Source: Bog-473 sp963770645
GTDB lineage: Bacteria; Actinomycetota; Acidimicrobiia; Acidimicrobiales; RAAP-2
Assembly: GCA_963770645.1 (NCBI GenBank)
Contig: CAVYQL010000005.1
Location: 248,001-312,000 of the forward strand
Length of the DNA: 64,000 bases
Direction of reading: 5' to 3'
The position numbers and the translations under genes are program-made. Positions 42,095 to 50,886 of the stretch are shown in pieces; position 1 is the first letter of the stretch, and each line of letters begins with the position of its first letter. The notes under the pieces are model-generated. The model was not told where the DNA came from. It saw only the letters and a program-made list of their open reading frames with translations, and made no database searches.

Positions 42095-43524
42095 GTTCAC
42101 GTCCACAGGCGTGGTGTACCGATTTGGCGCCGGTGAGCTCTTGACGAGCTGACCATCCCCCGGACGCGACGACCACCGCATCAATCTTCAAGTTCCGTCG
42201 AAAGAACGCGAAGGAGAAGATGCGGTGGAAGTCACTAACACGATGGGCGCGGCAGAGCTGCTGCGCAAGTACCTGCTCGAGGCCGACCCTGACCTGGTCC
42301 GGACGATGCTTCAGACCTTCGCCGAGGCGCTGATGTCGGCCGAGGCGTCGGGCCTGTGCAATGCCGAGTACGGCGAGGTGAGCCCCGAGCGGGTGAACTC
42401 GCGCAACGGCTATCGCTCGAGGCGCTGGGACACCAGAGCCGGCACCATCGATCTGGCCATCCCCAAGCTGCGCGCCGGCAGCTACTTCCCTGACTGGCTC
42501 ATCGAGCCGAGACGTCGGGCCGAGCGGGCCCTCGTCGCCGTGGTCGCCCAGTGCTACGTCGAAGGGGTCTCCACGCGCCGGGTCGACGACGTGGTCCGCT
42601 CGATGGGGATCGATGGCATCTCAAAATCCCAGGTCTCTGAGTTGGCCAAGTCCCTCGACGACGCGGTGGCGGCCTTTCGCAACCGCCCCCTCGACGCCGG
42701 GCCCTACACCTACATCTGGGTCGACGCACTCACCCAGAAGGTCCGCGAAGGTGGGCGCATCGTCAACGTCGCCGTCGTGATCGCCACGGGTGTCAACGCC
42801 GAGGGACACCGGGAGATCTTGGGCCTCGACCTGATCACCACCGAGGACGGGGCGGGCTGGACGGCGTTCCTGCGCGGCCTGGTGGCGAGGGGACTCAGCG
42901 GCGTGCAGCTGGTCGTCTCTGACGCCCACGGCGGCCTGATCGACGCCATCGCCTCGGTGCTCCCCGGGGCTGCCTGGCAACGCTGTCGGGTCCACTTCGT
43001 GCGCAACGTGCTCACGAAGGTGCCCAAGGCCGCGCAGTCGATGGTGGCCACTCTCATCCGCTCGATCTTCGACCAACCCGACACCGAACAGGTCCACCTC
43101 CAGCACGCCCGCGTCGTCGAGCAGCTCGCGGAGAGATTCGCCGACGCGGCCGACATGCTCATCGGGGCCGAGGCCGACATCTTGGGCTTCAGTGGCTTCC
43201 CCAAGGAGCACTGGCGCCAGATCTGGTCGAACAACCCTCAAGAGCGCCTAAACAAAGAGATCCGGCGGCGCACCGATGTCGTCGGCATCTTCCCCAACCG
43301 TGCTGCGGTCATCCGCCTGGTCGGTGCCGTGCTCGCCGAACAGCACGACGAGTGGGCCGTCGCCCGGCGCTACATGGGCATCGAATCCCTCGCCAAGGCC
43401 CGGCTCCAGGTGCTCATCAGCACCAGCGAGGAGGTGAACCTGGCAGAACTCGCCGACGTCAGTTAGAACAACGAGCGAAGATCGATGTGGTGGTGGTCGT
43501 TACACCACGCGCTCGGACGTGGCC
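42095..43524 (+). mobile_element. IS256-family (mutator-type) insertion sequence
   Basis: The element is about 1430 bp. Its ends share an imperfect inverted repeat: CACGTCC then five variable bases then CGTGGTGTA-m-CGA on each end. It is flanked by the direct repeat GAGGTCGC(G), size typical of the family, and carries one intact transposase. It interrupts the VOC gene. Confidence 0.85.
42225..43466 (+). CDS. IS256-family transposase
   Basis: A 413-residue mutator-type DDE transposase. The catalytic residues are Asp167 (YIWVDALTQ), Asp233 (VVSDAHGG) and Glu within NPQERLNKEIRRR (about 340-348). It has the N-terminal region with NGYRSRRWDTRAG and the middle RCRVHFVRN motif of the family. GTG 42225 follows AAGGAG at 8 nt; ATG 42243 is an alternative. 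The gene looks intact. Confidence 0.94.
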   Translation: MEVTNTMGAAELLRKYLLEADPDLVRTMLQTFAEALMSAEASGLCNAEYGEVSPERVNSRNGYRSRRWDTRAGTIDLAIPKLRAGSYFPDWLIEPRRRAERALVAVVAQCYVEGVSTRRVDDVVRSMGIDGISKSQVSELAKSLDDAVAAFRNRPLDAGPYTYIWVDALTQKVREGGRIVNVAVVIATGVNAEGHREILGLDLITTEDGAGWTAFLRGLVARGLSGVQLVVSDAHGGLIDAIASVLPGAAWQRCRVHFVRNVLTKVPKAAQSMVATLIRSIFDQPDTEQVHLQHARVVEQLAERFADAADMLIGAEADILGFSGFPKEHWRQIWSNNPQERLNKEIRRRTDVVGIFPNRAAVIRLVGAVLAEQHDEWAVARRYMGIESLAKARLQVLISTSEEVNLAELADVS

Positions 43525-43532
43525 GAGGTCGC
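43525..43532 (+). repeat. Right target-site duplication of the IS256-family element
   Basis: GAGGTCGC matches 42087-42094; on the reverse strand it belongs to the VOC codons DLATS. Confidence 0.8.
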
Positions 43533-43658
43533 GAGGTCATCGACCCAAAAGTCCAAGTGAGCCCGACTCTTCCCGGTTTTCGCCTCTTGCACTGGTTGCA
43601 GGTTGGGCTTCCTCCGGTTTGACGGACATCCACCATCAGGGGCAGAGCCCCAGAAAGG

Positions 43659-43976
43659 ATGTCAAAAATGGAGACCGTGGAGAAGAGGAAGCAGCGTCCA
43701 CGTCGCTCGTTCACGCCGGAGTTCAAGGCTGAGATCGTCGAGCTGTGCCGGCGCGGCGATCGCAGCATCGGCCAGGTGGCCCAGGACTTCGATCTGACCG
43801 AGTCGAACGTGCGCACCTGGGTGAAACAAGCCGAGATCGACGCCGGCGAGCGTCCGGGCCTGACCACCGAGGAGCGCGAAGAACTCAGTCGGCTGCGCCG
43901 GGAGAACCGCCGGCTCCAGGCCGATGTCGACCTACTCAAGCGAGCAACGGCTTTCTTCGCTCAGGAGACCCGGTGA
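43659..43976 (+). CDS. IS3-family transposase OrfA
   Basis: The 105-residue protein has an N-terminal helix-turn-helix (RRSFTPEFKAEIVELCRRG, DFDLTESNVRTWVKQAE) that binds the inverted repeats and a C-terminal leucine zipper (ELSRLRRENRRLQADVDLLKRA). It overlaps orfB by 4 bp (GTGA), where translational coupling or frameshifting would give the fused transposase. Confidence 0.92.
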   Translation: MSKMETVEKRKQRPRRSFTPEFKAEIVELCRRGDRSIGQVAQDFDLTESNVRTWVKQAEIDAGERPGLTTEEREELSRLRRENRRLQADVDLLKRATAFFAQETR

Positions 43977-44860
43977 AGATGGACCCCTTCATCGAGGCGG
44001 AGGAAGTTGCAGGTCACAGCGTCAAGCACTGCTGTGACATGTTCGAGGTCTCCAAGTCCGCCTACTACGAGCGCAAAAAGGACGTCCCCTCGGCCCGAGA
44101 GCTCACCGACGCCGAGTTGACCGAGAAGATCAAAGAGATCCACGCCGAGTCCAAGCGCACCTACGGCGCCCCGCGCGTCCACAAGGAGCTGCTCCATCGC
44201 CACATCGCCTGCGGGAAACGCAAGGTGACGAGACTCATGCGTCAAGCCGGCCTCGAGGGCCGCTGCAAGAAGCGCTGGCGCAAGACCACCGTGGCCAACC
44301 CCGACGCCGAGGCGGCCCTCGACCTGATTCAACGGCACTTCGGACCGAGCACAGAGATAGATCGCCGCTACGTCGGCGACATCACCTACATCTCGACGTG
44401 GGAGGGCTGGGCCTACCTTGCGACAGTCATCGACCTGGCCAGCCGTCGCGTCGTTGGCTGGGCGTTGGCCGACCACATGCGCACCGAGCTCGTCGAAGAC
44501 GCTCTCACCATGGCGTTCGAACACCGCGCGCCTGAGGAAGGCGTCATCTTCCACTCGGACAGAGGCTGTCAATACACGAGTGGCGACTTCGCCGAGCTGG
44601 CCCGGGCCAACGGCGTCGTGCTCTCGGTCGGCCGCAAGGGCGAGTGCTGGGACAACGCGGTCGCCGAGTCGTTCTTTGCGACCATCAAGCGCGAACTCAT
44701 CGAGACCAGAGCATGGCCGACGCGAACCGGATTACGACGCGCCGTCTTCGAGTACATCGAAGGTTGGTACAACACGCGCCGGCTGCACTCCACGCTCGGC
44801 TATCTCAGCCCCGCGCAATACGAGGCTGTCCACCTCAACGCCGACCGTCAGGCGGCATAA
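43973..44860 (+). CDS. IS3-family transposase OrfB (integrase core)
   Basis: The 295-residue catalytic subunit has the D-D-35-E triad Asp136 (VGDITYI), Asp196 (FHSDRGCQY) and Glu232 (NAVAESFF), spaced as in IS3 elements, and the HTH_21 segment YGAPRVHKELL. The start is GTG 43973, or ATG 43979. The frame is intact. Confidence 0.94.
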   Translation: MKMDPFIEAEEVAGHSVKHCCDMFEVSKSAYYERKKDVPSARELTDAELTEKIKEIHAESKRTYGAPRVHKELLHRHIACGKRKVTRLMRQAGLEGRCKKRWRKTTVANPDAEAALDLIQRHFGPSTEIDRRYVGDITYISTWEGWAYLATVIDLASRRVVGWALADHMRTELVEDALTMAFEHRAPEEGVIFHSDRGCQYTSGDFAELARANGVVLSVGRKGECWDNAVAESFFATIKRELIETRAWPTRTGLRRAVFEYIEGWYNTRRLHSTLGYLSPAQYEAVHLNADRQAA

Positions 44861-45215
44861 TCAACACAAGCAACCTGTCCGTCGAACCGGATCAAGCCCA
44901 GGTTAAGAACCGGGCCACTGGTAGTGGGCGCCAACTGATACCAACCGTCGATCCGCTGCTTGTGGGCGGGGACGCCAAGGAGGGTGCTCCAAAATGCCGC
45001 CGCCCGCTCTGTATCGAAATAGTCGATGGTCACTTCTGCCCAGGCGATCGTTGGAGCTACGAAGGATCCCTTCCTCTCTGTCACACCTTCGACTTTACTA
45101 AAGCACTCGTGAGAGGTTCCGAATGAGCAAGCTGCAACTGTGAGTGGAACAGCGTTCATTGAGGAGGTCGTGGCTCGATGGAAGGCATCCCCGTCCCGGC
45201 AGCGAACGGAGATAC

Positions 45216-45371
45216 TCAGAGCGCATCCCAGATCAGCACAGCGATGCCGGCGCAGAAGAAAATGCTCCAAGCCCAACGAACCAAGGCCGAAAGTCGGTGC
45301 TGTCTCGCGACAAAGCGAGAAACCCCACCCGGGAGCCCTTGTTCTGGGACTCCACCCCAAAACCGGGTCAC
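45216..45371 (-). CDS. Possible 51-residue membrane peptide
   Basis: The frame from GTG 45371 reads VTRFWGGVPEQGLPGG, a basic stretch, then LVRWAWSIFFCAGIAVLIWD, a tryptophan-rich membrane helix, and stops at 45216. It lies 131 bp upstream of the VOC gene on the same strand. There is no clear Shine-Dalgarno. It may be a small membrane protein or chance; no family recognised. Confidence 0.3.
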   Translation of the reverse strand: MTRFWGGVPEQGLPGGVSRFVARQHRLSALVRWAWSIFFCAGIAVLIWDAL

Positions 45372-45434
45372 TTCAATCGTGGACGCTCTCTTTAATGTTG
45401 AATGATTCGAACATGAGTCGGTTTTGAAGGCAGC

Positions 45435-46451
45435 CTACGCTCGCTTTGCCACGATTACATTTTGCCTAATTTCCGCTACCGCCTCCTTGAACTCAGTGAC
45501 ATTGAAATACGGCTGCCACTCACGCTTCGCATAAGCAAACGGAATGCATGTCTCGCCGAAAGCATCTGGTGGAAGGTTGTCGCCACCTCCGGTCGGGTCG
45601 CAGCAGTATTCACCGGCGTCGTAGATCTGAAGGTATCGCTCCGTGCCCATGAAGGCCCGACGTGCGCCACTGGCCGCAATGTTTGCGAGTGAGTTGAGCT
45701 CGGCGGGATCGGGCTCGTCCGCCCGAATCCTGGCGCATTGAAGAATGAAGTCTCGCTCACGAGTTGTCACGACGAGCATGCCTCCGGGTGTGAGTAGTCG
45801 GGCGAACTCCTCGATCCATTCAAGGTGCACGGCTTCTGTGAGATGCGAGAACACGGAGAAAGCGAAGATGAGATTCACAGAACGGTCCGGAAGCGAAATC
45901 GGCGGGTGAAGATTGATCTGCTCGAAAGTGGCCCAAGGATTGGTCGTTCGACAGACATCGATGACTTCATGGAGTGGATCTACTCCGAACAGACTGTCCT
46001 TGCCGAAGTCCCTAATGAAGAATCGGGTGATTCGACCCCAGCCGCAGCCGAAATCCAGAGCAACCTTTGGCCGTGTGGAAGACGCCGCTCGAGTCACAGT
46101 CCGATAGAAGCTGAAGGCTTCGCGAAGGGTCTGCTCACCATGAGCCCCGGTGAAGCGGACCTGCAGCTCGTCTGGTGGCAACGCTGGCAGGTAGCCGTGT
46201 AGGGACGAAAAGACCTTCTCGCCATCAACGTTGAGCCAATACCATTCTGCCGGAGTCAGGGACCGGAACAGCTTGTGTGGCGGGATCGAAGTGGTCCTCG
46301 CCGCGAGCACGTACGGCGCAGCAACAGCCGGCCGCAGCCATGTTCGTACTGTGTGAAGCGACAAGTTCTCCGACCCCCCAATGCAGTCCCTGTTGACGAT
46401 CAGTGTCCTGGCGTTGTGTGCCGCGTTGTTCTGTATCTTCCAATACTTCAA
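45435..46451 (-). CDS. Class I SAM-dependent methyltransferase, accessory region
   Basis: The 338-residue frame has motif I ALDFGCGWGRITRFF (about 132-146), GVDPLHEVIDV, and NLIFAFSVFSHL, a methyltransferase core often found in polysaccharide or glycolipid clusters. The start is uncertain: TTG 46451 is the longest start and in-frame alternatives lie downstream. The coding GC is clearly lower than in the flanking chromosome, suggesting transfer. Substrate unknown; no glycosyltransferases adjoin it. Confidence 0.75.
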   Translation of the reverse strand: MKYWKIQNNAAHNARTLIVNRDCIGGSENLSLHTVRTWLRPAVAAPYVLAARTTSIPPHKLFRSLTPAEWYWLNVDGEKVFSSLHGYLPALPPDELQVRFTGAHGEQTLREAFSFYRTVTRAASSTRPKVALDFGCGWGRITRFFIRDFGKDSLFGVDPLHEVIDVCRTTNPWATFEQINLHPPISLPDRSVNLIFAFSVFSHLTEAVHLEWIEEFARLLTPGGMLVVTTRERDFILQCARIRADEPDPAELNSLANIAASGARRAFMGTERYLQIYDAGEYCCDPTGGGDNLPPDAFGETCIPFAYAKREWQPYFNVTEFKEAVAEIRQNVIVAKRA

Positions 46452-46582
46452 GTTGATGGTCCAATGGCGCCGCCTTCGCCGATCTGGTCAGTGAGGGGCA
46501 GCATCCCCGAACTGCCGCACCCTCCCCGCGATAGGGGCGGTGCTCGGATGGCCGAAGTTAGGCTCGGTTATGGCGTTGGTGA

Positions 46583-46936
46583 ATGTCATTCTCAACTGCG
46601 GTGACCACTGGTGTTGTGGGCAACGTCGTCAGGGTGGGCGACACCGTGACGATGCACATCCATAACTACCAAGGGCAGATATACGAGGAACGCCACCCTG
46701 GCGGGGTCGGCATCGCCACGCAGCCCATGACAGGGACCATCGTCAGCATGGAGTGGCGTCCTGCAATCATGCGAGAGGAGACCCAGCCTGAGGGCTACAC
46801 CCTCAGAACGCTAGAAGGCTACGGAGCCGAAACCTTGATCGAATCGACCGACTACGAGGACTCCGACATTGATGACTGGGCATTTCAGTTCACGATGGAT
46901 ACGGATGATCCAATCCCGGAGCCGCGCAAGCTGTAG
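46583..46936 (+). CDS. Hypothetical protein
   Basis: A 117-residue, beta-rich, acidic-tailed protein (RVGDTVTMHIHNYQG near the N-terminus, DYEDSDIDDW near the end). No signal peptide, membrane span or known family recognised. ATG 46583 lacks a clear Shine-Dalgarno. Confidence 0.5.
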   Translation: MSFSTAVTTGVVGNVVRVGDTVTMHIHNYQGQIYEERHPGGVGIATQPMTGTIVSMEWRPAIMREETQPEGYTLRTLEGYGAETLIESTDYEDSDIDDWAFQFTMDTDDPIPEPRKL

Positions 46937-47007
46937 GCACAGAACATAGGCCCCTGCCTCCCTCCCGGCGTATGGGCAGAGATCTCAGAGTCCCGTAGCG
47001 TTTCTGC

Positions 47008-47520
47008 GTGACCTCCGATGGGATTGACAATCGTGACGCTGATCCCCGGACTCGACTCGTGCTGATCTGCGGGCTCCCAGCCTCGGGAAAGTCGACACTC
47101 GCTCGTCAGCTCGCTCCCAGGATGCATGCCATCCGGTTGGATAAGGACGGGTGGGTCACTCAACTAGGCGAAGACGTGTGGGACGACGAGTTTCGAGTCC
47201 GTATCGAACGTCAGTTGTGGGCTCTCACCCAAGAGCTGCTTGCCCAAGGTCAGAGCGTGATTCTGGAGTGGGGCCACTGGGCTCGAGTTGAACGAGATGA
47301 GAAACGACTCAGGGCACGAGCATTGGGGGTGGGAGTCGAACTGCGTTATCTCGACGTGCCCTTGGATGAGTTGATGGAGCGATCTGATCGTCGCACTGCG
47401 TCGGGCCAGTGGACGGCCTCGCCAATAACACGGGCTCACTTTGAGGAGTGGGCAACGATCTTTCAGGCTCCCGACGAGGAGGAGTTCCGGTTGTTCGACA
47501 AGCCGCTCGTCGAAGTTTGA
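47008..47520 (+). CDS. P-loop kinase-like ATPase (AAA_33/zeta-toxin-like)
   Basis: The 170-residue protein has a Walker A loop GLPASGKST (23-31), an LDKD segment where such kinases have a catalytic acid, and a C-terminal lid with RSDRRTASGQW. The fold is that of small-molecule kinases and zeta-like toxins. No antitoxin gene is adjacent, so a kinase is more likely than a toxin. GTG 47008 follows TAGCGT (46996-47001) at 6 nt, a leaderless signature. Confidence 0.7.
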   Translation: MTSDGIDNRDADPRTRLVLICGLPASGKSTLARQLAPRMHAIRLDKDGWVTQLGEDVWDDEFRVRIERQLWALTQELLAQGQSVILEWGHWARVERDEKRLRARALGVGVELRYLDVPLDELMERSDRRTASGQWTASPITRAHFEEWATIFQAPDEEEFRLFDKPLVEV

Positions 47521-47684
47521 ATCGTCCTTGCATTGCCCGGTGTCCCCTCAAAAGGGGTGCCCCACTCGTGCCGCAGGGTGTCACCCCGACGACGATGTAC
47601 TGGGGCAACCCTGTTGCGAGTGTCACCAAGGGTGGTCAGCCGATCGAGTAGCGACGTGGCATCAGTCTTATCGTGACGGAGACT

Positions 47685-47900
47685 TCAGTTGGAGTAGATC
47701 CCGAAAAACGGGACGTTTGGCTTGCCACCCAGCTTGGCTGCGACACCGTCGATCACTTCCAAGTATTGAACGACTACACCCAGTGCCTCTTCGGATTGCT
47801 CCGAGGCGCCCGCGGACAGTTGTCCATGGGCGAGCTTGAAGTTCCACGGCGCTTGAAGAGCGATGTCGCGCTCCTCATCTGTCAGATCGAAGGTCGCCAT
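47685..47900 (-). CDS. Small hypothetical protein
   Basis: A 71-residue protein starting MATFDLTDEERDIALQAPW. A GGGGGG run 4 nt before ATG 47900 is a good Shine-Dalgarno and supports it as real. Mostly helical; no family recognised. It converges on the P-loop kinase. Confidence 0.5.
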   Translation of the reverse strand: MATFDLTDEERDIALQAPWNFKLAHGQLSAGASEQSEEALGVVVQYLEVIDGVAAKLGGKPNVPFFGIYSN

Positions 47901-48107
47901 GGTGCCCCCCGTCGATTCACTTTTGCATGCCTATTGCACAAGGCATTCTGCGTCGCCAGTCCAGCGGCGCTACGGACATAAGGTCCTAAAGTACCCCTCA
48001 CCTGCAGTATCCGCCGAATGTCATATGGCTGTCGGGCCGAGCAGACGCTTCTCGGCCCCATGTCAATATCAGCCACACAAGGCGAGCGGCAAGGACCAAT
48101 TCCGGCT

Positions 48108-49414
48108 CTACGCGTTGGAGCGGGGAGAGCGAGTCCTGATGCGAGGTGGTGACGGTCGCTTGGGCCATGTGACACCACCAGCGTGGAGGAGTACCCGCAG
48201 TCTGTAGTGCTCGAAGCGCGTGAAGCCCCGACCGGCGCGCTTGACCTTCTTCACGCATAGGTTCAGCCCTTCGGTCGGACCGTTGGACGCTCCGGTGCGG
48301 TGATGGTTCAAGATCTCAGTGCGCCAGCGTTCGAGCGTGTCACCGAGCGAGCGGATCTCTTCGACCTCGTCGATCTTGCAACCGACGATCGCCTTGTCAA
48401 GGAGCACCCGGGCCTCGGTGACGTCATCGGTCAAGTAGATGTCGCGCACCGACTCCTTGGCCAACCATGCTCCCAAGAGCTCGTCATGGGGATCACCGTG
48501 GCGCAGTCCGAGCAGCACGCGGTCATGGCCCCGCTCGTCGAGACGCTCATAGCCTGAGAGCAAGAGCTTTCGGATCCGATAGAGCGGATCGGCCTTCCTT
48601 CCCCGGTTCCGAGCGTCTCGTTCTGCACGCGTCGGCGCACCTTGTCGACGCAGCGGTTGGCGACGCGGACGACATGAAAGGGATCAGCCACCCTGGTGGC
48701 GTGGTCGAGGTGCGGGGAGGTGCCCGAGCGATAGCTCTCGGCCAGGTCAGTGGCGACGACACGGACCGAACGCAACCAGGCCGGCTCTTGGTTCGCGCAC
48801 CATCTGCGCAGGTCAATGGCAGCGTTGCCTTCCACCAAGTCGATCATTCTCTTGCGATCGAGGTCGACGAGGCCCGTCACGTAGATGGTCCGGTGTGCCC
48901 TGGTGGCCGAGAGGAAGGAGGTCTCGTCGATGCCGAGCGCGCGGACTTTCTTCACGCGTCGAGGATCTTCGACCAGCGGTGTGCCGTGGAGAAGCACGGC
49001 GTCCATCACCGTCCACCAGCACACACCAAGCTCACGGGCGACTACTGCGACGGGCAGGGCGAGCTCGCCGACCTGGCGGGTGGCTTCTCGTCCCGCCCGC
49101 TCGGTGAGCACTGCGCGTGGAGGAACGAACTCAGAGCCCTCGGTCCACGTCTTGGCGTCGCAGTCGGGATCGGCACAACGCCACCGGCGCTTCATCCACA
49201 CAAGGCGGGCCGGTCTCCCAAAGCACGGCAGGTCCCGGATCTCTACTCGCACCCGATCCTTGGCCCTGGCCCGGACGCCGCAGCTCGCACATCCGACGAC
49301 GTCGGTCGTGGTCTCCACCGTCACGATCACTTCGTCGGGAGTCTCGTCCACGTCCAGCACACGAAAGCCGTCAAGTCCCAACAGTGCTTCTGCCAGGCCG
49401 GTAGCGTCGTTCAT
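48108..49414 (-). pseudogene. ISL3-family transposase, frameshifted
   Basis: The N-terminal frame (ATG 49414, Shine-Dalgarno AGGAGG) runs through the zinc region (CASCGVRAR, CADPDCDAKTW) and the catalytic start LGIDETSF and VVATDLAESYRSG. At about 48600-48612 a single missing base shifts the frame: after ETLG the next in-frame reading would be GRKADPLYRIRKLLLSGYE, present one frame away and continuing to 48108 (NHHRTGASNGPTEGLN, GFTRFEHYRLR). So one deletion inactivated it. I could not find its terminal repeats. Confidence 0.85.
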
Positions 49415-49633
49415 CGTCAGGGGTCCTCCTCGTTGGGTCGTCAAGCAACCTCAACGATGTCGGGACCCCTGGCCCCGTTGGCGGATACCTCGCTACGTCA
49501 CGTTCCCCAGTTCAACGCGAAGAGCCCCAATTCCTCTGGTCGGGCCATTGCGCTTACTCCATAAGGTGGACGGTGTGGTTGCCAGCCGAGTTTCGGCGAG
49601 GCGACATCTGATGACCAAGAAAGGTGATCCACC

Positions 49634-49858
49634 ATGGCAGGAAAGACCGAGCAGGTTAAGGGCCAGGCCAAAGAGGCAGTTGGAAGCCTGACAGGCGACA
49701 AGGACCTTCAAGCCGAAGGCAAGGCCGATCGTCAAGCTGGTGAGGCCAAAGAGAAGGTTGGCCACGCAAAGGACAAAGTCGAAGAGGCAATCGAGAAGGT
49801 GGAGCACAAAGCCGGAGAAGTGATCGACAGGACCAAGGACACTGCACATCGGGACTAA
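49634..49858 (+). CDS. CsbD-family stress protein
   Basis: The 74-residue, highly charged helical protein (MAGKTEQVKGQAKEAVG, then repeats of KADRQAGEAKEKV and KDKVEEAIEKVEHKAG) is a CsbD-like protein, usually induced by general stress. ATG 49634 has GGTGATCC upstream, weak. Its molecular role is unknown. Confidence 0.8.
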   Translation: MAGKTEQVKGQAKEAVGSLTGDKDLQAEGKADRQAGEAKEKVGHAKDKVEEAIEKVEHKAGEVIDRTKDTAHRD

Positions 49859-50033
49859 TTCCGTGACTCACGGACGGGCTTTGCGACCGACCCGGCAGCG
49901 AGGAATCCGAGGCGGCAGCCGTCGATAAAAAGAGAACCGCAATCACTCCGACGCGGCTTGATCTCATCAGCCATGGCTGCGAGCCCGGCGGCTCCGATCT
50001 CAATGAGATCGCTGGGTCCAAAAGAGGGCGGTG

Positions 50034-50341
50034 ATGAGTGATGAATCTCAAGCGTCGGATCGTCCCACTCCGCAGACCGCCGTGGCCGGTGGGCGCCCAA
50101 TCCGAACCCAATCTCCCCGGAAAGTCCGACGAGACGCACTCGAATCTCAGCAGCCTGGGTGGGCGTCATCATCGGCGTTGTGGTGCTGGCGTTCTTGCTG
50201 GCGTTCATCATTCAGAACGGTCAATCAGTGAAGGTGTCCTTCTTCACCGTGTATGTGCATATGCCGCTCGGCGTGGCTTTGCTGCTTGCAGCGGTCGGCG
50301 GTGTGCTGCTTGCCCGGATTGTGGCCTCACTGCGTGTCTGA
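50034..50341 (+). pseudogene. LapA-like (DUF1049) membrane protein, probably frameshifted
   Basis: The C-terminal part from about 50117 reads SPTRRTRISAAW then two membrane helices (VGVIIGVVVLAFLLAFIIQN and LGVALLLAAVGGVLLARIV), typical of LapA proteins, but this frame has no start codon before GTG 50159. One frame over, ATG 50034 with AGAGGG upstream begins MSDESQASDRPTPQTAVAGG, a plausible LapA N-terminus that meets the first frame near 50110-50120. Total length 308 nt is not a multiple of three. Either a frameshift broke the gene or a 60-residue form starts at GTG 50159. Confidence 0.6.
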
Positions 50342-50485
50342 CAGCTGCGTCACCGCTCGCACCAATCGAAATGAGCTAGTCGCCACTCGTTCTTCGTGAC
50401 CGGAGTATGGATTCCGATCGGTGCTTATGCGTCGCTCGCCTGCCCCCATGGTGCCGAAGGGTGCGCTCAGGTCCGGCAGACGGGG

Positions 50486-50761
50486 CTACCCCGACCTCCG
50501 AGAAAGGATCGCCTGAGTGTCTTCCTTCCCCGGGCAGGTGCATTCGGATTTCCACTTACCCTCGGTGATCGCTCCGTCCTCAGATACGGGACAACCACTG
50601 TGGCAAGCGCACCTACAAAGGAAGAAGATGGCAGAAACCCATTCGCCCTCACCGACGTTGAGGACTTGCCCAACAGGTACCGCCCCGAACCCACCGACGT
50701 GCCCGCATTTTGGGTGTTTAGACACCCGGCACATGTAACCAACCAGCTTGTGGGCGGCCAT
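50486..50761 (-). CDS. Small Cys/His-rich protein
   Basis: A 91-residue protein with MCRVSKHPKCGH near the N-terminus and a cysteine cluster LCRCACHSGCPV ... SECTCPG near the C-terminus, eight cysteines in all, suggesting a zinc-bound or metal-cluster fold. TTG 50770 or ATG 50761 could start it. No family recognised. Confidence 0.5.
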   Translation of the reverse strand: MAAHKLVGYMCRVSKHPKCGHVGGFGAVPVGQVLNVGEGEWVSAIFFLCRCACHSGCPVSEDGAITEGKWKSECTCPGKEDTQAILSRRSG

Positions 50762-50886
50762 CGCCTCCAAGTTATGTGATTCGGGTGAGTCACCGGCTGC
50801 CTTCCTCCCACAGAGGCTGCACGCCGATCCGGCAGCGTACGGGGACAGTCCGAACAGTGACCACGAAAGGCGGTCCGCCTTCGTGG

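Larger units (their letters stand above)
43604..44900 (+). mobile_element. IS3-family insertion sequence
   Basis: The element is 1297 bp. Its 25-bp terminal inverted repeats match at 22 of 25 positions: TGGGCTT-cct-CCGGTT then TGACGGACA on the left, TGGGCTT-gat-CCGGTT then CGACGGACA on the right. Flanking GGT (43601-43603 and 44901-44903) is the 3-bp target duplication. It contains orfA and orfB of an IS3-type transposase and splits the VOC gene. Confidence 0.9.
41966..45084 (-). pseudogene. VOC (glyoxalase/bleomycin-resistance-like) gene split by two insertion sequences
   Basis: Three reverse-strand pieces, 45084-44901, 43600-43525 and 42086-41966, add up to 381 nt, an exact reading frame of 126 codons plus stop. 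Joined, they read as one VOC protein: VAPTIAWAEVTIDYFDTERA, GPVLNLQPVQEAKTGKSRAH, LDFWVDDLATSIAFVEQLGG, ADPEGIEFCLVGRN. The cuts coincide with the 3-bp duplication GGT of the IS3-family element and the 8-9-bp duplication GAGGTCGC(G) of the IS256-family element. The original start is probably GTG 45084. The gene is inactive now but the pieces are undamaged, so the insertions are recent. Confidence 0.88.

Noticed and set aside
47008..47900. Toxin-antitoxin pair (zeta-like kinase with small partner)
   Set aside because: The small gene at 47685-47900 is convergent rather than in an operon with the kinase, and shows no antitoxin features.
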